Assembly (NCBI RefSeq): GCF_042743185.1
Contig: NZ_JBHYMS010000012.1
Coordinates: 84,464-148,463 of the forward strand
Source: Inquilinus sp042743185
GTDB lineage: Bacteria; Pseudomonadota; Alphaproteobacteria; DSM-16000; Inquilinaceae
Length of the DNA: 64,000 nt
Direction of reading: 5' to 3'
The notes under the pieces were generated by a model. The model was not told where the DNA came from, did not search any database, and was given only the letters and a program-made list of their open reading frames with translations. The translations under genes and the position numbers were made by a program. Of this stretch, positions 1-7,046 are shown in pieces. Positions within the stretch are counted from its first letter, which is position 1. Every line of letters starts with the position of its first letter.

Positions 1-217
1 CGGTCAGGACGTCGGCTTTCACCGTCAGCTCGCCGCGCTTGTACACGGCGTTGCCGCGGGCGATGTAGGTCTTCTCGTTCTGGTGCCACTCCAGCGCGTC
101 GTCGGCCTGGATCTCGGACGGCTCGCCCTTGCCGCCGCCGAGCTGCAACTGCTGTTGCGCCGCGGCCGGGACGGCCACGGCCGCGAGCAGGACGGCGAGA
201 ATCAGCGGGCGGATCAT
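1..217 (-). CDS. lptA: LPS transport periplasmic protein LptA (3' part lies outside the window)
   Basis: This is the N-terminal 72 residues of LptA, the periplasmic bridge protein that carries lipopolysaccharide from the LptB2FGC complex to LptDE. The ATG is at 217. A hydrophobic signal peptide of about 21 residues ends in AAAQ, and the mature part begins the OstA-like fold, with the pattern IQADDALEW followed by YIARGNAVYKRG. The reading frame is open to the window edge, so the C-terminal part is missing only because the window stops. Its ATG overlaps the lptC stop (ATGA), which indicates translational coupling. The order kdsD-lptC-lptA is the usual envelope cluster of Proteobacteria. Confidence 0.88.
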   Translation of the reverse strand, partial: MIRPLILAVLLAAVAVPAAAQQQLQLGGGKGEPSEIQADDALEWHQNEKTYIARGNAVYKRGELTVKADVLT

Positions 218-921
218 TGCGGCGTCCCCTGGAAGGCCTTGTCGGCGCCGGGCTTGAGCAGCAGCTTGGTCGGCCCGGTGAAGATGATGACGTCGCCCTG
301 CTGCTCGACCTTGAAGCCCCCGGCCGACAGCGTACCGAAAGGTCCCTCCGCCGTCACGGGCATGCTGCTGCGCGCGCCCTTGTCGGCCAGGTCGATATCC
401 GCGGCGTCGGTGACCATGGTGGTGCCGTCGCTGCGGCGCAGGGTGACGTTGCCGCTGAGATGCACCGACTTGCTGCTGCGGTTCAGCTTGCCGGTCTGGG
501 CGTCGAGGGTCAGCAGCAGACCGCTGGGCAGCTTCATCTCCCCCTTGGGCCGGTTCAAGTCGAACACCTCGTCCTGCACCTGCTTCGCCAGCGTCGCCCA
601 GACGGTGTAGGGCCGCGCCGCCTCGTCGATGCCGCTGTAGCGCGGATTCTGGATCTCGCCCGCGGCGGCGGCCGGGCGCTCGGTGGGGCTGGAGATGTCG
701 ACCTGGGAATGGTGCAGCTCCGGCCACAGCACGATCAGCGCCACGACCACCAGGCCGACGGCCGGCAGCACGTATTTCAGCACGCCGACCATGCGGCTGT
801 AGGACCGGCTGAGGCCGGCGGCGCGGCCGGCGGCGGCCAGGCGCGCACGCCGGCCCGAGGCGCCCGCACTGCGCCCCGCCCGGCCCGATTCCGGCGTCTG
901 CGGCGCGGCCACCACGCTCAA
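214..921 (-). CDS. lptC: LPS export ABC transporter periplasmic protein LptC
   Basis: LptC is the single-pass inner-membrane protein that receives lipopolysaccharide from LptB2FG and hands it to LptA. The protein has 235 residues from a TTG at 921 that overlaps the kdsD stop (TTGA); a GTG at 915 is another possible start. It has a basic, Ala/Arg-rich N-terminus, one transmembrane helix at about residues 48-66 (VLKYVLPAVGLVVVALIVLW), and a periplasmic beta-rich region containing GEIQNPRYSGID and GDVIIFTGPTKLLL. It is somewhat longer at the N-terminus than enterobacterial LptC, which is common in alphaproteobacteria. It is flanked by kdsD and lptA with overlapping ends, so the three are probably one transcript. 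The family call rests on context and the C-terminal pattern. Confidence 0.85.
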   Translation of the reverse strand: MSVVAAPQTPESGRAGRSAGASGRRARLAAAGRAAGLSRSYSRMVGVLKYVLPAVGLVVVALIVLWPELHHSQVDISSPTERPAAAAGEIQNPRYSGIDEAARPYTVWATLAKQVQDEVFDLNRPKGEMKLPSGLLLTLDAQTGKLNRSSKSVHLSGNVTLRRSDGTTMVTDAADIDLADKGARSSMPVTAEGPFGTLSAGGFKVEQQGDVIIFTGPTKLLLKPGADKAFQGTPQ

Positions 922-1877
922 CTCAGCCCTGCCCGCAGGCAGTCATGCACCCTGAGGATGCCCACGGGCCGGCCCTCCGACGTGACGAAGAGGTTGGTCA
1001 CCTTGTAGCGGTTCATCAGCCCCAGCGCCTCGGCCGCCAGCGCCGCCGGGCGGATGGTGCGCGGCCCGGGGGTCATCACCTCGCCGGCGGTCCGGCCCAG
1101 GAGGCCGCCGCTCATGTGCCGGCGCAGGTCGCCGTCGGTGATGACGCCGACCAGCCGGCGGTCGGCGTCGGTCACGCCGACGCAGCCGAAGCCGACCCGG
1201 CTCATCTCGATGATCGCCTCGTCCATCCGCGTCTGCGGGCCGACCAGCGGCAGTTCGGCCTCGGCATGCATGATGTCCTGCACCCGGATCAGCCTGCTGC
1301 CGAGCGAGCCGCCGGGATGGAACACCCGGAAGTCGTCGGAGGAGAAGCCGCGGCGGTGCATCAGCGCGACCGCCAGGGCGTCGCCCAGCGCCATCATCAT
1401 GGTCGTCGAGGTGGTCGGCGCCAGCCCCGTCGGGCACGCCTCCGGCGCCGGCGGCAGCAGCAGCACGGTGTCGCACTGGTCGGCGAGATTCGACGGCGAC
1501 CGGCTGGTCATGCCGATCAGCGGGATGGCGAAGCGGCGGGTATAGGCGATGACGTCGGCCAGCTCGGCGGTGTTGCCGGAATTGGACAGCGCCAGCACCA
1601 CGTCCTGGCGGTGGATCATGCCGAGATCGCCGTGGCTGGCCTCGGCCGGATGGACGAACAGCGCCGCGGTGCCGGTCGAGGCCAGGGTCGCCGCGATCTT
1701 GCGGGCGACATGGCCGCTCTTGCCGATACCGCTGACCACCACCCGGCCATCGGCGCCGAGGATGGTGTCGATGGCGCGATCGAAGCTGGCGTCGAGCGAT
1801 TCGGCGAGACGGTCGAGCGCGTCGCGCTCCACCAGCAGCGCCTTGCGGCCGGCCTCGATCCCTGCAGTTGCCACCAT
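918..1877 (-). CDS. kdsD: Arabinose-5-phosphate isomerase (KpsF/GutQ family)
   Basis: This enzyme interconverts D-ribulose 5-phosphate and D-arabinose 5-phosphate, the first step of KDO synthesis for lipopolysaccharide. The protein has 319 residues, the usual family length. An N-terminal SIS domain (about 30-170) carries GIGKSGHVARK at 50-60 and the family motifs EASHGDLGMI and FHPGGSLGSRL. Two CBS domains follow (about 205-319) with the DGDLRR pattern. I chose the ATG at 1877 because GGGAGAA lies just upstream; the open frame runs back to 2006, but that extension has no family similarity. It is first in the kdsD-lptC-lptA set, which fits a role in LPS supply. Confidence 0.92.
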   Translation of the reverse strand: MVATAGIEAGRKALLVERDALDRLAESLDASFDRAIDTILGADGRVVVSGIGKSGHVARKIAATLASTGTAALFVHPAEASHGDLGMIHRQDVVLALSNSGNTAELADVIAYTRRFAIPLIGMTSRSPSNLADQCDTVLLLPPAPEACPTGLAPTTSTTMMMALGDALAVALMHRRGFSSDDFRVFHPGGSLGSRLIRVQDIMHAEAELPLVGPQTRMDEAIIEMSRVGFGCVGVTDADRRLVGVITDGDLRRHMSGGLLGRTAGEVMTPGPRTIRPAALAAEALGLMNRYKVTNLFVTSEGRPVGILRVHDCLRAGLS

Positions 1878-2034
1878 GCCTTCTCCCAAATGGTCCGCGC
1901 GGCGGCTGCTATAGCCGGTTCGGAGGGCGCGAACCACGATCCGTCGATCCGGATCGGCGTCGAAGGCCCCTGCCCGGGGCCCGGCCGATTCCACGTACCG
2001 CCACAAGACGGCACGAATGTGACCCCATATCGGG

Positions 2035-2649
2035 CTAGTGGGCGAAGATATCCAGATCCGCCCAGCCGCCGAGGTCGAGCGCGGCCCGCGCCGGCAGGAA
2101 GCCGAAGCAGGCCTGCGCCAGCGCCTCGCGCCCTTCGCGCCGCAGCATCTCGTCCAGCTTCGCCCTCAGCGCGTGCAGATACAGGACGTCGCTGGCGGCG
2201 TAGCGCAGCTGCTCGGGCGTCAATTGGTCGCTGCCCCAGTCCGAGCTCTGCTGCTGCTTCGACAGCTCGACGCCGAGCAGGTCGCGGCACAGATCCTTCA
2301 GCCCGTGCCGGTCGGTGAAGGTGCGCACCAGCCGGGACGCGATCTTGGTGCAGTAGACCGGCGCGGTGACCACGCCGAGATAGGCCTGCAGCGCGGCGAT
2401 GTCGAAGCGGGCGAAATGGAACAGCTTCAGCCGGGCCGGGTCGGCCAGCAGCGCCGACAGGTTCGGCGCGTCGTAGACGCCGCGGCGGAACTGGACGAGA
2501 TGGACGTTGCCGTCGCCGGCGCTGAGCTGGACCAGGCACAGCCGGTCGCGCACCGGGTTCAGGCCCATGGTCTCGGTGTCGATCGCGATCACGTCGCCGA
2601 GATCGAGACCGTCGGGCAGATCCCCGTCATGCAGAATCGGTTCGGACAC
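2035..2649 (-). CDS. rnd: Ribonuclease D (short alphaproteobacterial form)
   Basis: This is a DEDDy-type 3'-5' exoribonuclease that trims structured RNAs such as tRNA precursors. The protein has about 204 residues. The DEDDy residues are visible: IDTET (D24, E26), then FHFARFDIAAL, then YAASDVLYLHAL with the Tyr and last Asp. The HRDC domains of E. coli RNase D are absent, as is usual for the roughly 205-residue alphaproteobacterial form. I chose a GTG at 2649 (2652 is also GTG) because GGAAGG lies about 8-10 nt upstream. The longer frame to 2829 would run through a terminator hairpin and part of the tRNA. It lies downstream of and co-oriented with tRNA-Leu, a possible substrate. Confidence 0.87.
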   Translation of the reverse strand: MSEPILHDGDLPDGLDLGDVIAIDTETMGLNPVRDRLCLVQLSAGDGNVHLVQFRRGVYDAPNLSALLADPARLKLFHFARFDIAALQAYLGVVTAPVYCTKIASRLVRTFTDRHGLKDLCRDLLGVELSKQQQSSDWGSDQLTPEQLRYAASDVLYLHALRAKLDEMLRREGREALAQACFGFLPARAALDLGGWADLDIFAH

Positions 2650-2713
2650 CACCGCTCGCCACCTTCCGTCTTCGGCCGCGGCCCTGGGCCTCCCCCGAAG
2701 CTGGGCGTCGGCC

Positions 2714-2747
2714 CCAAAAGGAAAGACCCGCTTTGGACAAGCGGGTC
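2714..2747 (-). terminator. Rho-independent terminator after tRNA-Leu
   Basis: On the minus strand GACCCGCTT pairs with AAGCGGGTC around a 5-nt loop (2725-2747), followed by TTTCCTTTT. It sits about 40 nt after the tRNA 3' end and upstream of the rnd start, so it separates the tRNA transcript from rnd. Confidence 0.8.
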
Positions 2748-2785
2748 GTTGCCACTGCATCGCATCGTCGGGCCCATCGAGAGGA

Positions 2786-2872
2786 TGGTGCCCAGGAGAA
2801 GACTCGAACTTCCACGACCTTTCGGCCACAGGTACCTGAAACCTGCGCGTCTACCAATTCCGCCACCTGGGC
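2786..2872 (-). tRNA. tRNA-Leu (anticodon CAG, reads CUG), CCA encoded
   Basis: The 87-nt sequence folds as a class II tRNA. The acceptor stem is GCCCAGG/CCTGGGC with discriminator A and an encoded CCA at 2788-2786. There is a D arm with GGTAGAC, an anticodon stem CAGGT/ACCTG with loop TTCAGGT (anticodon CAG), a long variable arm (GGCCGAAAGGTC) and a T loop TTCGAGT. The long variable arm and anticodon identify leucine. CUG is a heavily used leucine codon in this GC-rich sequence. No integrase or repeat of the tRNA 3' end is seen nearby, so it does not appear to be used as an attachment site here. Confidence 0.95.
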
Positions 2873-3070
2873 GATGCGGCGGGCCGTGATGTAGGATGCC
2901 GCCCCTCCCCCTGTCAACAGGGGAATTCGCGCTTTATGAAACTTTGACGATTTCCGCGGCCGGCACACCCGCCGGGCCGTGTCGCATCGCTTGTTCCCCC
3001 GCGGCCGCATCGTTACGGTACGGGCGGATTCGGCGACCGGGCCGGCACGGACCACCTCTGGAACAGGCGC

Positions 3071-3370
3071 ATGATCGTCATCGACCCAATCTACCAAATC
3101 ATCCAGCTCGTGCTGCAGATGTATGTCTGGGTGGTGATCGCTGCCGCCATCCTCAGCTGGCTGGTCGCCTTCAACGTCGTCAACACGCGCAACCAGGTGG
3201 TCTACCAGATCGGCAACGCCCTCTACCGGCTGACCGAGCCGGCGCTGCGGCCGATTCGCCGGGTCCTGCCGAATCTCGGCGGCATCGACATCTCGCCGGT
3301 GGTGCTGCTGCTGCTGATCTATTTCCTGCAGATGGTGCTGGCGAATATCTACCGCAGCCTGGTGACGTGA
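3071..3370 (+). CDS. YggT family membrane protein
   Basis: This is a 99-residue integral membrane protein of the YggT family (Pfam YGGT), linked in other bacteria to osmotic tolerance and to membrane or division functions, without a settled biochemical role. Two hydrophobic helices are visible, at about residues 15-33 (VLQMYVWVVIAAAILSWLV) and 75-92. Between them lies the conserved family segment TEPALRPIRRVLPNLGGIDISPVVLLLLIY, shown here only in outline. The stop overlaps the start of the DUF167 gene (GTGA), so the two are probably translated together. The YggT-DUF167 (YggT-YggU) pairing is common in Proteobacteria. Confidence 0.9.
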   Translation: MIVIDPIYQIIQLVLQMYVWVVIAAAILSWLVAFNVVNTRNQVVYQIGNALYRLTEPALRPIRRVLPNLGGIDISPVVLLLLIYFLQMVLANIYRSLVT

Positions 3371-3699
3371 CCGCCGCGGCCCGGCCGCTCTTCGTCTCCG
3401 GCCCCCGCGGCGTGCGGGTCACGGTCCGGCTGACGCCGCGGGCCGGGCGCAACGCCGTGACCGGGCGGGCGGTCGATGCCGACGGCGCGCCGCTCCTGAA
3501 GGCCGCGGTGACGGCGGTGCCGGAGCGCGGCGCCGCGAACGAGGCGCTGATCGCCCTCCTGGCCAAGAGCTGGCGCCTACCGAAATCGGCGCTGGCCGTC
3601 GTCGGCGGAGCCACCGAACGCACCAAGCTGATCGAGATCGACGGCGACGCGGCCCTCGCCGCCCGCCTCGGAGCCTGGGCCGAGAGGCTCGATTCGTAG
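3367..3699 (+). CDS. DUF167 (YggU) family protein
   Basis: This is a small soluble protein of about 110 residues in the DUF167/YggU family, whose function is not known. The family core is visible: VRLTPRAGRNAVTGR near the N-terminus, then an alanine-rich helix and SWRLPKSALAVVGGATERTKLIEIDG, matching the typical lysine-serine-glycine region before a final beta strand. I use the GTG at 3367, which overlaps the yggT stop; the open frame extends further upstream but only across yggT. The TAG stop (3697-3699) lies inside a dispersed repeat that begins at 3696, so the repeat sets the C-terminus. Confidence 0.85.
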   Translation: MTAAARPLFVSGPRGVRVTVRLTPRAGRNAVTGRAVDADGAPLLKAAVTAVPERGAANEALIALLAKSWRLPKSALAVVGGATERTKLIEIDGDAALAARLGAWAERLDS

Positions 3700-3772
3700 G
3701 TTGGGTTCGCCGATGGCGAACCCAACACTTCGGTCGTCCTGTTGGGTTCGCGTGCCGCGAACCCAACCTACG
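3696..3772. repeat. Dispersed double-hairpin repeat, copy 1 of 4
   Basis: This 77-bp element starts GTAGGTTGGGTTCGC and ends with its reverse complement. Inside are two smaller hairpins formed by GTTGGGTTCGC/GCGAACCCAAC pairs, so the element is REP/BIME-like. Related copies are at 36658-36733, 45801-45881 and 59939-60018. This copy fills the gap between two convergent genes exactly: it supplies the TAG stop of the DUF167 gene and ends one base before the stop of the lipoprotein gene. It could act as a bidirectional terminator or mRNA 3' stabiliser. Confidence 0.9.
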
Positions 3773-4231
3773 TCAGCGCCGTACGGTGGCCCGGCAGCGA
3801 TGCACCGTCCCGTCGTCGAGGTTGCCGCGGTCCCCGACCCAGCGGACGTTGCAGTTCATCACGTCCGGCGCCGCGGCGAGCGGCGAGGAGAAGATGGTGA
3901 CGCAGCTGTCGCCGGTCTCGCTGCGGCTGAGCCGGCCGGTGCAGACCGTGCCGTCCTCGAACCGCCAGTTGCCCTCGCGCAGCAGGATCGGGCGGCCGTT
4001 CCCGTCCAGGCCGCTGAGCGTGTACTTGCCGTTGCGGCGGCATTCGAACAGCCGGTCCGGCCCGCCCATCACGCCTTCGACCAGGAACGGCCGGCCCAGC
4101 ACCACTCGGTCGAACTCGGCCCGGGTCATGCGGACATAGTGCGGATTGGTGTCGAGCGCCCTGGGCGGCGTGCAGGCGGTGAGCCCGAGAACAGTCGCCA
4201 GACCGGCGACGACCAGCGCGATCAAACGCAT
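3773..4231 (-). CDS. Small putative lipoprotein of unknown function
   Basis: I do not recognise a family. The protein has 152 residues. A lipoprotein signal is clear: MRLIALVVAGLATVLGLTAC has a lipobox LTAC with the acylated cysteine at position 20. The mature part has four further cysteines spaced through the chain (CRRNG, CTGRL, SCVTIF, NCNVRW) and a late one (HRCRA), which suggests disulfides and a periplasmic, outer-membrane-anchored protein. I chose the ATG at 4231 because a GGAGG lies 5 nt upstream; an ATG four codons earlier contains that GGAGG and is less likely. Its stop abuts the 3696-3772 repeat. It stands alone and is divergent from the sugar isomerase gene. Confidence 0.7.
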   Translation of the reverse strand: MRLIALVVAGLATVLGLTACTPPRALDTNPHYVRMTRAEFDRVVLGRPFLVEGVMGGPDRLFECRRNGKYTLSGLDGNGRPILLREGNWRFEDGTVCTGRLSRSETGDSCVTIFSSPLAAAPDVMNCNVRWVGDRGNLDDGTVHRCRATVRR

Positions 4232-4394
4232 CTTGGCCTCCATTCACGACCCGCCTCTCCGAGCGGTCCGGCAATTATCTTACGCCTTGCCTCGCCTGGG
4301 CAGCAATATTTCCCTGAATAGCCTGCCATTCATCGGACAATAATTTGACAAGCCCGCCGCGGAACGGGACCATAGGCGCCAAAGACGCAGACTC

Positions 4395-4408
4395 TGTAAT
4401 CGATTGCA
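4395..4408. promoter_or_regulatory. LacI-family operator upstream of the sugar isomerase/dehydrogenase pair
   Basis: TGTAATCGATTGCA is a 14-bp palindrome with one mismatched pair and the central CG and TGnAAnCGnTTnCA form typical of LacI/GalR operators. It lies about 95 bp before the ATG at 4503 in the 270-bp divergent gap. No LacI gene is adjacent; the only one seen here is at 48264-49337, and I cannot show that it binds this site. Confidence 0.6.
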
Positions 4409-4502
4409 TTGCGCGTCGCCCGGACTGGGCGTTAGGCTCGCGCATCGAACACATCAATCGCCCAGGGAGGGGTGCTGCCGAGCACCCCATGGAGGAGGAA
4501 AC

Positions 4503-5561
4503 ATGAGAGAGATCAAGGGACCGGCCATCTTCCTCGCCCAGTTCGCCGGCGACGCCCCGCCCTTCAACAGCCTCGACGCGATCGCCGGCTGGGCCGCCGG
4601 CCTCGGCTACAAGGGCGTGCAGATCCCGTCCTGGGACGGAAGGCTGTTCGACTTGAAGCGCGCGGCGGAGAGCCAGGATTATTGCGACGAGGTGCTGGGC
4701 ACGCTGAAGCAGCACGGCCTGGCCCTGACCGAGCTGTCGACCCATCTGCAGGGTCAGTTGGTGGCGGTGCATCCGGCCTATGACGAGGCCTTCGACGGCT
4801 TCGCGGCGCCGGAGGTGCGCGGCAATCCGAAGGCGCGGCAGGAATGGGCGGTGCAGCAGCTGCGCTACGCCGCGCAGGCGTCGCGGCGCCTCGGCCTCAA
4901 GGCCCACGCCACCTTCTCCGGCGCGCTCGCCTGGCCCTATGTCTATCCCTGGCCGCAGCGCCCGGCCGGGCTGATCGAGACCGCCTTCGACGAGTTGGCG
5001 CGGCGCTGGACGCCGATCCTGAACGCCTTCGACGAGGCCGGGGTCGATGTCTGCTACGAGATCCATCCCGGCGAGGACCTGTTCGACGGCCACACCTTCG
5101 AGATGTTCCTGGAGCGGGTCGGCAACCATCCGCGTTGCAACATCCTGTACGACCCGAGCCACTTCGTGCTGCAGCAGCTCGACTATCTCGGCTTCATCGA
5201 CCGCTACCACGAGCGGATCCGCGCCTTCCATGTGAAGGACGCGGAGTTCAACCCGACCGCCAGCCAGGGTGTCTATTCCGGCTTCGCCTCCTGGGCCGAC
5301 CGGGCCGGCCGCTTCCGCTCGCTCGGCGACGGCCAGGCCGATTTCGGCGGCATCTTCTCGAAGCTGACACAGTACGGCTTCGACGGCTGGGCGGTGCTGG
5401 AATGGGAGTGCTGCATCAAGCACCCCGAGCAGGGCGCGGCCGAAGGCGCCCCCTTCATCGCCGCGCATCTGATCCGCGTCACCGAGCGCGCCTTCGACGA
5501 TTTCGCCTCCGGCGGCACCGACGAGGCGGCGAACCGCCGCCTGCTCGGCATCGACCGCTGA
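4503..5561 (+). CDS. Sugar phosphate isomerase/epimerase family protein (xylose-isomerase-like TIM barrel)
   Basis: This 352-residue protein belongs to the AP-endonuclease-2/xylose-isomerase-like barrel family, whose members isomerise or epimerise sugars and keto-sugars with a divalent metal. Likely metal ligands are visible in order: YEIHPGED, YDPSHF, FHVKDAEF and the late VLEWECCIKH. The start at 4503 has GGAGGAGGA 4 nt upstream. It is followed by a Gfo/Idh/MocA dehydrogenase. That pair resembles the YcjR/YcjS or ThuA/ThuB arrangements, in which a 3-keto-sugar intermediate is formed by the dehydrogenase and epimerised. The exact sugar cannot be read from sequence. A LacI-type operator upstream suggests induction by that sugar. 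Confidence 0.82.
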   Translation: MREIKGPAIFLAQFAGDAPPFNSLDAIAGWAAGLGYKGVQIPSWDGRLFDLKRAAESQDYCDEVLGTLKQHGLALTELSTHLQGQLVAVHPAYDEAFDGFAAPEVRGNPKARQEWAVQQLRYAAQASRRLGLKAHATFSGALAWPYVYPWPQRPAGLIETAFDELARRWTPILNAFDEAGVDVCYEIHPGEDLFDGHTFEMFLERVGNHPRCNILYDPSHFVLQQLDYLGFIDRYHERIRAFHVKDAEFNPTASQGVYSGFASWADRAGRFRSLGDGQADFGGIFSKLTQYGFDGWAVLEWECCIKHPEQGAAEGAPFIAAHLIRVTERAFDDFASGGTDEAANRRLLGIDR

Positions 5562-5566
5562 GCCCG

Positions 5567-5694
5567 TCGAGAACACGCCTGCTGCGGCCGTCTGGCGGCG
5601 GTTCCTGCGCTTCCGGTGCTCACGGACCCAAACGTCCGCTGCGCGCCGGTTCCCGGAACCACCACCAGCCGACTCACATCAGACGCGTTCTCGA
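5567..5694. repeat. Structured 128-bp element, copy A (core shared with 49336-49477)
   Basis: The element starts 5 bp after a stop codon. Its ends pair: TCGAGAAC (5567-5574) with GTTCTCGA (5687-5694), extended by the near-matched CACGCCTG/CAGACGCG. The core of about 100 bp, containing CTGCGCTTCCGGTGCTCACG and GTCCGCTGCGCGCCGG, is about 95% identical to copy B at 49336-49477. The outer stem is different in sequence in copy B but is also fully paired. The whole element can fold as one long imperfect hairpin. Confidence 0.85.
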
Positions 5695-5730
5695 TCGGGC
5701 TCTGATCTGACAGGAAAAGGGAGGACAAGC

Positions 5731-6915
5731 ATGGTTTCCGGAACCGCGGAACGGGCGCCGAGCCGGCGCCTGCGCCTGGGCATGATCGGCGGCGGCCGCG
5801 ACGCCTTCATCGGCGCGGTGCACCGCCTGGCGGCGCGGATGGACGACCGCTGGGATTTCGTCGCCGGGGCGCTGTCGAGCGATCCGCAGAAGGCGCTGGC
5901 ATCGGCCGCCGACCTGCGGCTCGATCCCGGCCGCGCCTATCCCAGCTGGCAGGCGATGCTCGAGGGCGAGACCAAGCTGCGCGATGGCGGCGGCCCGGCG
6001 ATCGACGCCGTCGCCATCGTCACCCCGAACCACGTCCACCACGCCCCGGCCAAGGCCTTCCTCGAGGCCGGTTTCCATGTCGTCTGCGACAAGCCGCTGA
6101 CCACCACGGTGGCCGATGCCGAGGATCTGGTGGAGGCGGTCAAGAAGAGCGGCCAGGTCTTCGCCCTGACCCACAACTACACCGGCTATCCGATGATCCG
6201 GCAGGCCCGGGCGATGGTGGCCGAGGGGGCGCTGGGCAAGATCCGGCTGGTCGAGGCGGAATACGCCCAGGACTGGCTGGCGACCAAGACCGAGGACACC
6301 GGCAGCAAGCAGGCGGAGTGGCGGGTCGACCCGGCCCGCAGCGGCCCGGCCGGCTGTGTCGGCGACATCGGCACCCACGCCTACAACCTGGCGAGCTTCG
6401 TCACCGGCGAGACGGCCGAATCGCTCGCCGCCGACCTGCAGAGCTTCGTCCCCGGCCGGCGGCTGGACGACAACGCCCATATCCTGCTGCGCTACGCCAG
6501 CGGCGCCCGCGGGATGATCTGGGCCAGCCAGGTGGCCAGCGGCAACGAGAACGGGCTGCGGCTGCGCATCTATGGCGAGAAGGCCGGGCTGGAATGGGCG
6601 CAGGAGAACCCGAATTACCTGACCTTCATGCCGCTGGGCGAGCCGCATCGCCGCCTGACCCGCGGCGGCCCGGGCAGCGGCCCGGCCGCGGCCCACGCCA
6701 CCCGGGTGCCGCCCGGCCATCCCGAGGGCTATCTGGAGTGCTTCGCCCAGATCTACAGCGACGCGGCGGAGCAGATCCTGGCCCGGCTGGACAAGCGCGA
6801 CCCGGCGCCGGACAGCCTGCTGGTGCCGACCGTCGAGGACGGCCTGGCCGGGGTCCGCTTCATCGCCGCCTGCGTGGCGTCGTCGCAGAAGGACGCGGCC
6901 TGGACGAAGATCTGA
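5731..6915 (+). CDS. Gfo/Idh/MocA family sugar dehydrogenase
   Basis: This 394-residue NAD(P)-dependent oxidoreductase of the Gfo/Idh/MocA family oxidises or reduces a sugar or cyclitol hydroxyl. The N-terminal Rossmann fold shows GMIGGGRDAFIGAVH at about 14-28, then VAIVTPNHVHHAPA and the CDKPL lysine motif (the usual EKP as DKP). The C-terminal substrate domain contains DIGTHAYN, the conserved histidine region. The ATG at 5731 follows GGGAGG. It lies downstream of the isomerase/epimerase gene, separated by the 128-bp structured element. The two probably act on the same keto-sugar route; the substrate is unknown. A long hairpin follows at 6922. Confidence 0.88.
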   Translation: MVSGTAERAPSRRLRLGMIGGGRDAFIGAVHRLAARMDDRWDFVAGALSSDPQKALASAADLRLDPGRAYPSWQAMLEGETKLRDGGGPAIDAVAIVTPNHVHHAPAKAFLEAGFHVVCDKPLTTTVADAEDLVEAVKKSGQVFALTHNYTGYPMIRQARAMVAEGALGKIRLVEAEYAQDWLATKTEDTGSKQAEWRVDPARSGPAGCVGDIGTHAYNLASFVTGETAESLAADLQSFVPGRRLDDNAHILLRYASGARGMIWASQVASGNENGLRLRIYGEKAGLEWAQENPNYLTFMPLGEPHRRLTRGGPGSGPAAAHATRVPPGHPEGYLECFAQIYSDAAEQILARLDKRDPAPDSLLVPTVEDGLAGVRFIAACVASSQKDAAWTKI

Positions 6916-6921
6916 GAGCGC

Positions 6922-6952
6922 GCGTCGCGTCCCTTCCCCCGGGACGCGACGC
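6922..6952 (+). terminator. Strong hairpin after the dehydrogenase gene
   Basis: GCGTCGCGTCCC and GGGACGCGACGC form a perfect 12-bp stem with a 7-nt loop, 7 nt after the stop at 6915. The T tract is poor (GGGGCCCTTCCCTCCTTT), so it may be a terminator or an mRNA 3' protection hairpin between this gene and pgk. Confidence 0.55.
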
Positions 6953-7046
6953 GGGGCCCTTCCCTCCTTTCGGCCCGGTTGCATCGCGGCAGAGCCTGTG
7001 GTTCGGTGCCGGCGATCTTGTCCCCCTAGACCAGAGAGCCGAGCCG

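Noticed and set aside
2650..2829. Longer N-terminus for RNase D
   Set aside because: It would translate a terminator hairpin and part of the tRNA, and family members begin near the GTG at 2649.
2786..2872. tRNA-Leu as the attachment site of a genomic island
   Set aside because: No integrase, no direct repeat of the tRNA 3' end and no change in gene type nearby; housekeeping genes lie on both sides.
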